DNA from: Theobroma cacao
Lineage: Eukaryota > Streptophyta > Magnoliopsida > Malvales > Malvaceae
Direction: 5' to 3'
DNA: 64,000 bases
NCBI RefSeq assembly: GCF_000208745.1
Contig: NC_030854.1
Coordinates: 26,191,724-26,255,723, forward strand
Part shown: piece after piece, positions 12,351 to 22,500 of the stretch
Layout of the letters: the number at the start of each line of letters is the position of its first letter
Numbering within the stretch: the stretch's first letter is position 1
Notes under the pieces: model-generated
What the model saw: the letters and a program-made list of their open reading frames with translations, nothing else
The model's database searches: none
What the model was told of the DNA's origin: nothing
Translations under genes and position numbers: made by a program

Positions 12351-12744
12351 TAATTCATGTAGTGTAATGATTAGGCTAACGGTCTTGTTAACCTTATAAT
12401 GTTTGTGTACTTCTTTTGGCTTTAGGTTTTAGCATGTGAATGCTAACCGAAGCTATGGAGCAGTCAATGGATGATGTTGGAGCAACATGGTTATTGGCTA
12501 TACATCGTGGAATGCTTAAGCCAAGCATCTTGATTTCCTTATGGTGTTTCCTTGTTTCTTTAATTCAAGATGGTGTGTGTTAAAGCTCATGCTATACTAT
12601 AGTTCTTTTTTGCTTTCATCCTCATAATGTCACTATTTCTGTAAAAAATTTTGGCAAGAAATGTTGATAATTCAAACAACCTTTCTTTTCAAAGAAAAAA
12701 AAGTTGAAATTAAACAACATAATCGTCCATGGACTATGATAAAA
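12351..12744. other. Unassigned sequence between the Copia truncation and the IMP4-like pseudogene
   Basis: I see no coding similarity here. A stretch at 12361-12395 loosely resembles the 5' half of a tRNA (TAGTGTAATGATTAGG) but no matching 3' half follows, so no RNA gene is called. Confidence 0.4.
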
Positions 12745-13335
12745 CACAAGGTATGATGCTTAATGTTTTTTAACGGTTTAATAACTCATTCAATCTAGGC
12801 CTTACTTTGATCCATCGTACCTAATTTTATCTGATAAAGTCTTAACTCGAACCTAGAACCAATCTCCTTTAGCTCTATTGATTTAAGACCTCCATGCTTC
12901 TTGTAAATGTGATGCTTGAATGAAATATAGTCAGACTGATAAACAAAAGTCACGATACATTTTGTATCAACCTTTGGCACATGGAACAGATTATTTAGAA
13001 TGTTTGCTGTCTTTTCACTCAACTTCGTTCCAAAATTGCAAGAATCAAATGTTGGTAAGCCTTAAGCATTTTTCCAATGGCTTTCTTGTCCTTCATGTCA
13101 TGTCTTATAATCACATTAAGTAATCTAAAGTGTGCTATAAGACCAAAAGGTAGATGACTTATGATCAAACCATTTAACACACCACGATGTTTATGAACCA
13201 AAAATAACATTTGTAAAATAGTGTGCCCTACAACTTTCAATAATTTCATATATAACTTGGTTACCATGATTCATTCATTTTGCATTAGGAAAGACAAACT
13301 TCAATTCCTTAACAAACTATATAAGAGATCAACAA
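12745..13335 (-). pseudogene. IMP4: IMP4-like (U3 snoRNP, Brix domain) retropseudogene fragment
   Basis: On the - strand the translation follows the C-terminal two thirds of IMP4, a Brix-domain protein of the U3 snoRNP needed for 18S rRNA processing in the nucleolus. Recognisable blocks in order are FVKELKFVFPNA, VHKHRGVLNGLIISHLPFG, LLNVIIRHDMKDKKAIG, TANILNNLFHVPK, YQSDYISFKHHIYKKHGG and RFELRLYQIKLGTMDQS. The last is followed by the expected IE..VI..P tail with stops in place of Gln and Trp. At least one frameshift and several stops break it. The blocks are contiguous with no introns, which fits a processed copy. No poly(A) or target duplication is clear. A 20-bp tandem duplication lies at its 5' edge. 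Confidence 0.8.
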
Positions 13336-13662
13336 ACTGTATAAGAGATCTTTATAGACTATAATATAATAGAGATAAGGGTCTTGTTCGACTTATGGGG
13401 TTTATGGTTTTGTTGGCTTGGCTATTTTTGAATATGAATTTATGGTTTTTACTTTTGATTTTCACTACCTTGCAAATTATAAATCATCGATCAATGGTTT
13501 CTAATAGTTATTTTCTACTAGGTTCATAAAATATGAAAATGAGAAAATACTTGCTCAAAAATATAGACTTTGACTAAAGTAACATTACTTGTTTATTATT
13601 TTCTTATAAGAGTTTAATCTTCATATTTCTTGAACAAATTAATTAACGTTATTGAAATTGAA

Positions 13663-14102
13663 TAAGGGTATTGATACACCGAAGAAGGCAACGCCCTATG
13701 GAAAAAAAGCAAAGGACGAGTTGATTAAGCTTGTGTGTGGGAAGCAATTGAGAGTGTTTGTGCATGATATAGATCTCTATGGTCGTTACGTGGCAGGCAT
13801 GCATTGTGATGGCATTTTTTGTGCAGGAAGTAATACTAAGGAAAGGGCTTGCATGGCATTATGCTATGTATGATCATCGACTTAAGCTTGCAATTATAAG
13901 TAGACAACATCCTTTTCATTCTTATACTTCAGTTGAGAACTTTTTAAGAACTTTCTAATGATATGAATATGTAATAATAGTGGGAAAATGAGACTCAAGC
14001 TAAGCGAATATTCTTTGGGCATCACCAAATCCTAAAAAGCCGTGGGATTGGAGGAGGGACACAAACGAGAAGAGAGATAAATTTATCCTTGTTGAAGCTT
14101 AA
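13663..14102 (+). pseudogene. Staphylococcal-nuclease-like (Ca2+-dependent CAN family) gene fragment, broken
   Basis: Plant CAN proteins are membrane-associated Ca2+-dependent nucleases with a SNase (OB-fold) domain. The first exon reads GIDTPKKATPYGKKAKDELI, then LVCGKQLRVFVHDIDLYGRY and MHCDGIF. One extra T near 13820 shifts the frame; read across it, the family continues as QEVILRKGLAWHYAMYDHR. A 90-bp AT-rich gap ends in TAATAG, and a second exon from 13981 gives WENETQAKR and, after another 1-base shift, LWASPNPKKPWDWRRD, with a stop at 14100-14102. The likely intron argues for a gene remnant and not a retrocopy. The upstream half of the domain is missing. Confidence 0.75.
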
Positions 14103-14182
14103 GAAGCCTGGTAGCATATGACGTATAGAGTTTGTTGGTTCTAGTTTTAAGATGTTCTTTTTGTCTCCTAGTGCTTTGCAGG

Positions 14183-15551
14183 TAGGAGCGGCTCAATAAG
14201 TTCAAAAGCCTAAAGCGAAATATTCAAATGAGGCTTTTTTTATTGAAATTAAAAAAATTATTAAAATTTTATTCTTTTAGCTTTTGAGATGCAAAATTTT
14301 TAATTAAACTTTTATAATCAAGTTCTTCTAATATTTTTTTTCAATTTATAATATAGTCAATCCATTTAATCTTTCTTGAGATATTGTTGATCTTAAATAA
14401 GATTTTATTAATTTTAGTTTTGAAAACTTCTTTCTCCTGAAACAACACTTACTGAAATTGTTAACATTATTCTAAAAGCAATATAGGCATTTGGAAAAGA
14501 ATCAAGTCTTCTTATATGATTAAGTATGTCAATTGGACTGTTTTTTTCTTGTATAATTTTTTTTAAAATTTTTAATTATGAAAATAAATCTAAACCATCA
14601 ATATCAGAATAGTTGTTATATTTTAAGAAACATTCAAGATTAAGGCAATATTCTTTCAAACTATTATCATTTAATGACTTCAACTTTTTACCGTTAAATA
14701 AAAAACTAAAAATATTTTCATATATCTTAAATTGTTCAAATCTATTTTGAAGTGAAAAAATTGCTTGATCTACTATATACAAGAAGTAATCAATTCTAAA
14801 TGATTCTTCAAGAGATCTAGTTATTTCATTATCAACATTCTCATCAGTTTTTTTTTCTTATGAATAATACGTGTATCACAAAATTTAGGTTCTATGTTCA
14901 TTTCAGATGCAATTTCTTTAGAAGAAATCATAGCAGATGCAAATCCATTTTCTCTATATTTTTCAAAAGAATAAAGAAAACCTTTTAATTGTTCTATAGC
15001 AATTGCAAATGAGGCTCACAGTTTTATACAGATAATAAAAGAATAGACTTCTTGTGTATTCTTTGGAGAAAAATTGAATTTAAAGGAAGAAAGAGCAAAT
15101 GAGAAAGGAAGATTTCAAAAGTGATATTATACATTGAAAAAAATAATTGATTTTATATATAGGAAAAAAATAGTTGTTGAAAATCATTAAATGTGTTGAT
15201 TAGAAATAAGAGAAATAAGTGAGAAAAAAATAACTGTTGGAGATGATAAAATACATTGACTGTTAGTTTATTAGAAATAAGAGAATATAGTTGAAAATTA
15301 ATAGCATTCTAAAAATAAGGAAGTAATAAAAAATTAAAATTTATTAGGCACATAATTAAAAAAAGTGAAAGAACAAATAATTTTATTAATTATTTTTTAC
15401 TTTTACATATTTTTTAATTTTTTTATATTTTTAATATAATTAATTATATTATAATTATTATAAAATTATAAATCTTCTCTAAAATTGAGGCTTCCTCAAA
15501 TTGGAGGCCTAAAGCCTTTGCTTGGGTGGCTTCATCCAAGGGCCGACCCTG
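14183..15551 (-). mobile_element. hAT transposon, internally deleted, with 8-bp target duplication
   Basis: Both ends are flanked by TTTGCAGG (14175-14182 and 15552-15559), an 8-bp duplication as expected for hAT elements. The termini are imperfect inverted repeats: TAGGAGCGGCTCAA on the left, and the complement of the right end reads CAGGGTCGGCCCTT. The 1.37-kb element contains the C-terminal half of a transposase on the - strand plus AT-rich non-coding DNA at its promoter side (15030-15480). It is too short to be autonomous. Confidence 0.85.
14240..15030 (-). pseudogene. hAT transposase, C-terminal half with hATC dimerisation domain
   Basis: The - strand encodes a TTF-zinc-finger-type (ZMYM1-like) hAT transposase. 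Blocks in order are FEKYRENGFASAMISSKEIA, VDQAIFSLQNRFEQFKIYEN, SLKEYCLNLECFLKYNN and SDIDGLDLFS. After a stop come FPNAYIAFRIMLTISVSVVS and GERSFQ, the hATC dimerisation region. The N-terminal zinc finger and most of the RNase H-like catalytic core are absent. Stops and small shifts occur in the hATC part. Confidence 0.8.
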
Positions 15552-15740
15552 TTTGCAGGGACTCTTTTGTTTTCACAATCCCTTTTCTATGTGACATTTA
15601 TAGCAATTAATATTTTTGCAAGTTTTGTCTCATTGTTAACCAAAGAAAAGATATGGTGCCTAGGTTGGATTTGTTCTCTACCTACTGTTGGGATGAATGG
15701 TTATATTGTTTGTTTTGAAGATTATCATTCAGCTTTCAAT

Positions 15741-15828
15741 TTTTTTAATTAGGGGGAAAAGGGATTCGAACTCTGTTCATTAGGCAAGGGATCATGCACT
15801 AATAAATGAGCCAAATGTTTGGGTGTCA
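15741..15828 (-). mobile_element. tRNA-derived SINE, copy 1
   Basis: Read on the - strand this ~88-bp unit has a box A-like word (TGGCTCATTTA) and a box B (AGTTCGAATC) 30 nt apart, followed by a C-rich stretch and an A-rich tail. It matches the unit at 60323-60411 along its whole length: shared words are CATTTGGCT, CCTGCCTAA-like sequence, TTCGAATC and the CCCCC tract before the tail. Such layout is typical of short plant SINEs transcribed by RNA polymerase III. Confidence 0.65.
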
Positions 15829-16480
15829 ACTTTCATTTAAAAAGAAATACTTAATATCCGGTGAAGCAATACTTAAAAAATATTCACAAAATGCCTAATA
15901 ACAAATTGATATCGCTACTCGCAACTTGGTTTAAGTTGCCAAAGAATATAAACAAATGAACCCAAGAACCCAAAACAAATGCCTTAATGTCACCTCTGCT
16001 CTTTGTGATAGTGAGTGAGAGTTTGATGGCAAGATAGACCTCGATGACGTTAAAAAGCTAAACGGTGAAATAGAAAAATCGAGATTTAATCTTAGAATTT
16101 TTATCTGAATGGTAAGATAGAAAAAAACAAGACCATTTAATTTGTTTTAAATGATTTAAAGGACATTGTGGTCAAGTCATGCAAAAAATTGACTAAAAAC
16201 AGTTAAAATTATAATATGTGTCATTTTTGAATTGAACTTATGATAAGGGGTATTTCTCATAATTTTCTTTAAAAAAAAAAAGAAGCAGGTTCAAAGTCTA
16301 TGAGATTTTTTCCAAATATGTAAAAAATAGTTGCTCTAACTTGACATAAGAATTAAAGAACTTTGAAGAAAAAAATGCCAATGCCATGACAAACGACTGG
16401 CAGGCCTCGCTGTGCTGTTTGCCACGTAATACCGTGTTTAATAATAATACTTAGCCGTCAATTTAATGTCTACTGTTTAC
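15829..16480. other. Intergenic, 5' of the ABCG locus
   Basis: AT-rich sequence without recognisable coding content. It presumably holds the upstream promoter of the ABCG gene. A run of A at 16268-16280 is the only simple feature. Confidence 0.4.
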
Positions 16481-16494
16481 TAAAAAAGTTTGTC

Positions 16495-16502
16495 TTTATA
16501 AA
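16495..16502 (+). promoter_or_regulatory. TATA box candidate of the ABCG gene
   Basis: TTTATAAA lies 68 bp upstream of the proposed ATG at 16570, within the self-complementary word CTTTATAAAG. The short distance implies a short 5' leader of roughly 40 nt. Confidence 0.45.
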
Positions 16503-16569
16503 GTCAATACTCTCTCAAGGGAATGGATGTTTACATTGGAAGGGAAGATAAGGGAGACAAAAGATCAAA

Positions 16570-19500
16570 ATGGATCGTTTGCGAAGAAATGGAAGTGGTG
16601 ATTGGTCTGAGCTAAGCATTGGGAAGGAAGAAAGAAAGGCAGCATATTTGGTGTGGGAAGATCTGAATGTTGTGACAGCAAACTTGAGGAATGGTTCTCC
16701 AAGAAAACTGCTGAATGGGCTGAGTGGATTTGCTGAACCTGATAGAATTATGGCTATAATGGGTCCTTCTGGATCTGGCAAATCCACCTTACTTGATGCA
16801 TTGGCTGGTATGTGTTCTCTCTCTCTCTCTCTCAAAATTCTACTGGGATGACCCATTTGTTATGGTTTTCTTTTGATGGGATTTGATGTTGTGATTCTAT
16901 TCCTAGTTGCCAGGACAACATACTTGTTAAAACTAAAAAGAGAGTAGATGGAATACATATAGGTTTGCATGTAATGTTCATGTGTCAATAGTGGTATATA
17001 TAGACATGTAAAAGAGTGCTTACTTGCACCCTAGAACCCCTCGCATACATGCCTATAGTAGCAAGTCCGAGGATGGAATACTACTAGTCAATTCACTTTT
17101 ATTATAAAGACCAATTACTTTTTCCATCTTATCTTCTTCGTTTATCTTTTGAAATTTTTTTTTTTTGATGTTTTAAAATTGTGTTCTCTTTTTTTATTAA
17201 TTTTTTTCTGAACATTTGATAATTTTACATTATTTAAATTTTAAATTTATTTTTCATAATTTTTTTTAATTTTTGACATTAAAGATCATAAAATATTAAT
17301 TCCATGAAAAAAAATATAAAATTTAATATTACTCTTCTGTCTCGAATTTATAGGTTGGAGTTGTGATTATGTTAGGTGTTGTTTAGCATGTTATTCTGTG
17401 GCGAGACGTTGTCTGGGGTGAGAAAGGTGTTTGTTATGGTGCTTTTTTTCTGTGTTTGCTTGTTCTTTCATTGGTTATGTTATCAGCTTTGAAACTAATT
17501 TTATTGATATTGACTGAGAAAAAACAAATAAACAAAAAAGTATGAAGGAGGTATTAGTTATTACAAAAATCAGCTACGTATTGCCTGCTTTATTTTTCCA
17601 TATCATGCTTCACAAAACTGCAAAAACAAAAGAAAAAATCACTCTGAAAGAATCAATGGCCACCAAGAGAAAAATTGATGCTTTTAATCTTCAGTAACTG
17701 CCTGCCACACTTGACCAAAGATAGGTTTTGGCTCTGCTGCGTTTTTCTTTCGTACCTGCATCATCGTTGTTTATGTCTGGAAGGTTCAAGGTCCACCATA
17801 AATACATACATCTTACACCTATGAATGCAATTATATATGTTTGTATTAAAATATAAGATAAACTCGATTTATATTTTTGTGGTTTTAATTTTTTTTTTTT
17901 CAAATGACATTCTCTGTTTTTTTTTAATTAGCATTTTGTGAATAACTTATATTCTTACAAAAAAATTAGACTATTAATTATTTTAATAAAATTATTAAAA
18001 CAATTTTTTAAAAAAATACAAGAAATAAAAGATAATGAAAAAAATCTCACCTCACAAGGCATATGCCACACCCAAATCTTTGTTTTCACTCCTGACACCT
18101 GGGACCGGAGCCCAACTACTTGGAAAACATTTTCCTTGATGTTTGACGCTTTCATTTAAAGCACCTAACTACTTGAATTAACTTGCCATTGGCCAACTAT
18201 TTCAAAGCATTTATGATAAACAAGGCCAATTATCTGACAACATTTATGATGGTACGAGGGAAGGCCAACGATCCAAAAGCATTTATGATAAACAAGGCCA
18301 ATTATCTAAAAACATTTATGAGGGATGGAGTTAACTAAATTTTTTTCACGATCCGGAATCACTTTCGAGTTCGTGACAACCGTCGCGATATCTCGATAGA
18401 CACTCATCTTTCGAGTACCCTATCGAGACCTCGTAAGGCTCTCGTATCAGTTTCTCACCTATCCTGTGATTTACTGTTACAAAAATCATGTTTTAAAACA
18501 ATACAGATCATTTTTTTCGTCCAAAAACAATAAAATTTTAATTTCTGCCTCACATGGGCATTTTTATCATTTTCGTCAAAAATTTCTAGACAGGTTAAAA
18601 ATGTAATAATTAGGTGAAAAACGCATATGTCATACTTAGAAATAAGTATTGATATCTAAAACGTTCATTTAAAAGCAAATTATTGACAACTAGTACTATT
18701 CAAAAATAATAAATAAAATATTATATTTTCTCATAAAATAAATTTTTATAGAAATATTCGTAAATAATTTTTCGCACATGAAAGTAAAGTAAAAATTGTA
18801 TGAATAGAAATACAGATAACCAAAATATAAGATTTGATCTGCAATGACATGTGGGCTCCAATTGACCAAGAGGATGTAAGACTGTGAACTCTTACTTTCT
18901 ATAATGCAATTCCGAACTTAGTTCTCGACCTACTCCACTATCTACAAACTGTCATGAGCTTGAAAAATGTATAAGAAGAAGAGATGAGATTTTGTAATCC
19001 TAGTAAGTAAACAGATACCATCTAAAGTATCTAAAGCCGAGTAAATGGAGACAATAAAATATCCCATCCCAATATGCATTTCATAACTTTGAAATTTATT
19101 CCATCCCATGAAAACAATTATAATTCAATTAAAATGATTTTCAAGGCTTATGTTTCTCATAAAATTTGGCTCATGCCAAAACTCAACCTCGGAGATACTT
19201 GATCGTCATCAAAGCATCCACTCGAGTCCGCTAAGGCTGTTAAAATGACTTATTCATATAAAATAGTCGTCCCTTGGCGTTGGTTGAATCTCACTTTCAC
19301 GTGGTGGTAAAGCGTGAAGTGGACTCAAACCCCTCCACAAGAGTTACCGTACGCGCCTCTCCCGCAAAGGTAAAACAAATTAGCTGGGTTTATCGAGCCC
19401 CTCTAATATGATGGTCCATGAAAACCCGCCACTGCAGTGTAAGTTAGCCCCACCATAATCATAAAATAGTTTAACAGTATAACAAGGTAATTTTTTTATA

Positions 19501-22500
19501 ATAACTAATTTGCACGGCAATCCACAATTCATGTAATTTCAATACAATAAACCAGCCAAGCATGCTCACACTATCATAAGCCATTTGAATTAAAAATACA
19601 ATTCATACTTAACAACCACAGTCTCCATGTACTCTATTTAAAAAAAATAACATTCATCATTAATTTCAAACAATTTATAAAACCATTTTATAAAAACACA
19701 TTTATTTATAAAACACGAAATTTATCCTTTTTAAATCCATTTTTCATAAAATTTATAAAATTTCATAAAAACTACCTTAGATAAATTAAATGATAATAAG
19801 TTTACTCACAGTATTAGGAGTAGAAATACTCCTATCTTCCGCCCTCGGGTGCAGTCTCTTACCCGAAACAATTGACTCACCACCTATCCATAATCCATGA
19901 CACAAAATTCAATAAATTGTGTCAATTTATCATAAATTATTTCAGGCTCTTATCCATGCGTATGCACTAGATAGGATTTGAAATGTCTAGACAATCGCTT
20001 AATTGCGGTGTCCGACCTAACTCGCCTATACACGGTGTAAATTCCTAAAATCCCCAATTCGACTCCAATTCCATCCATTTCAATTTCAATTATCCAATTA
20101 TATCCACAATACCTCAATGACTGTGAATTTGGTCCAATTTATCAGTCCGGACTATAAATTACGCTTTTACCCCTAGTGGGTAAAAATTTCAATTTATTGC
20201 ACCGAAAATTCCCATTTAATTTCCAACCTCATAATTCATCATTTTTCCACCCAATTCTCTTAAAATAAAGTCAACCTCATCCTCACATACCATTGGCTAG
20301 ATTCGGCCTAGAGAAATTCATGGAGAAGATAAATATTTTTCTTGTTGTTTTACTCATAAACATGCTAAACTAACACTAAACACTAACATAGCTCAAAATC
20401 AAATTTATCTAACAACTTTCTCTCTCTAAACCCATATGACCAGAATTCAAATCATCCTCAAATCACATGATTCAACCATGAAAAATGATGGAAAATGCAT
20501 GGGAAAGGTAAAGCACAAGACAAATTTAAGAAATGTTACCTTTTTTCACTTGATTTTTGAATTTCCACCTATTTTCCCTTTAAATTTCTTAGCTAGGGTT
20601 TTATTTTCTCCTTTCTCTCTCTTGTTTCTTGCTTGGCCGAATGTTGAAGAAGAAGAATGGGTGGGCTGATTTTTTTATGCCTTTTTTATTGTTTAATGAA
20701 ATAATATTATTTTATTCATATTTTAAATATTTTATTAATTCATTTTTTTTTCTAGCCATCCATTTGTCCTACTTTTTCCACCATGCATTCCCTTTGACTT
20801 ATCCAAGTCTTAAGTGAAATTTCCAGATTTTTTCAAAGTTTTGGTGGAGCAAATTTTTCAAAATTACACTTTTGCCCCTGAACTTTTCAAAAATTACATT
20901 TTTACCCCAAAAATTGAAAATTTGCCATAATGCATAATTTTCACTCCTCATACTCATTTCACACTCCAAATAATTAAATTTGATCAAAATCCTTTCAAAA
21001 ATTAAATTTTCGATTTCGAATGGTAAAATTACCATTTTACCCCTATACTCTAAAAATATCGAAAACTCATATTTTTCACTGCTAAATCTTCCAATTGTAC
21101 TTCAATACTCATGTCATACTCAAACATGTCAAATGGGGCTAAGAAAATCTTTTCTAAAAATTTTCATTTTGTCCTCAAATTGCAAAATGATCATTTTGCC
21201 CATAACCGGACAATTTTTCGGATTGACTCCAAATCGGATCTCGAACTCTGAATTACCATTTTGAGTCATCCCTGAACTGTGAAATTCTCAATTTCATCTT
21301 TAAGATTTTGATTTTATCTTGTTCGATGTTTAATCGACTTAGCTATACTTCTAGGAGCAAAATCATCTTTTGTTAATTTATCGGGCTTTCTCAATATACA
21401 AACATTCTATCGAGTATGTGAATGACACCGTAATTACTTTATAGAGCAGGGTTTGACAATTTTTGTCGAGGATTAAAGATGAAGAAGAATAATATATAAA
21501 TAAATATAAAATTAATAATTTTTTATATAATTAAAATTGTTGAAAAAATTAAAAATTTACGTTATATAAATAGTTAAAATGATATATAAAATTAATAGTT
21601 AAATATGATATATAAAATTAATAATTTTTTTATATAATTAAAATTGTTGAAATACTAAATATTTAAAGATAATTTTCATTCAATTAAATATAAAACGTAA
21701 AATATAAAAAAAAAAGGTATATTTAAAATAATTTTTTTATACAATAAAAATTAATAAAATAAATGATATAGTGGTAAAATTTAAAATAATAATCAATAAT
21801 GCAACGTTATAATTCATATTTAAGAATTATATAATAATTTTTTAATTTTTAAAAATTAAAATCAAATTTACATAAAGAGAAAAAAATATGACAGGTAGAA
21901 GAATATGATTGATGGTTCGTAAATAGAATAGAATTAAAAAAGTAAATATAAATAATAATAATAATAATATAAATAAAAAAAGAAGATAAAATAAACTTTA
22001 TTTCTTTGTAATTTCACAATAAAGAACAAAAGAGAAAGAAAATGAAAAAAAAGAGGAAAAGAGGGGTAGAGAAAATTTAAAAAGTTAGAGAAAAATTAAA
22101 GAGTTAGAGTAAAATTAAATAAGACTTGTGAAGTTATTTTATTATTTTTTATTATATTAATTATTTAATAAAAAATTATTTTGAAAGATCATTAAATATT
22201 TATATATAATAGAAAATTTTAAAATTTTTAAGAAGGCTATGATGTCACGTTCTGGAACTTAAACCCAACCTCATGAGATCTTAAACTCTTAAAATAGAGA
22301 TTAAGAAAACCTTAAAACTAACAAAAAAAAAAGGAAGAAGAGAGAGAGCTATTTAGAGAAATGAAATGTTTTGTTATTTCTCTTATATGTGGTACAAATA
22401 AGGAGAAGGAGTCTATTTATAGACTGACGGCCCTCTTGGTTAAATAAGATTAAGTTACAAAATAGAGATAAGATACGGTAAGATAAGAGATTTGATTAAA

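Noticed and set aside
12361..12420. tRNA-like 5' half (TAGTGTAATGATTAGG)
   Set aside because: No box B or 3' half follows, and no cloverleaf can be drawn.
16515..16856. 113-codon open frame antisense to ABCG exon 1
   Set aside because: It is the reverse shadow of the Walker A exon; the sense strand carries the conserved protein.
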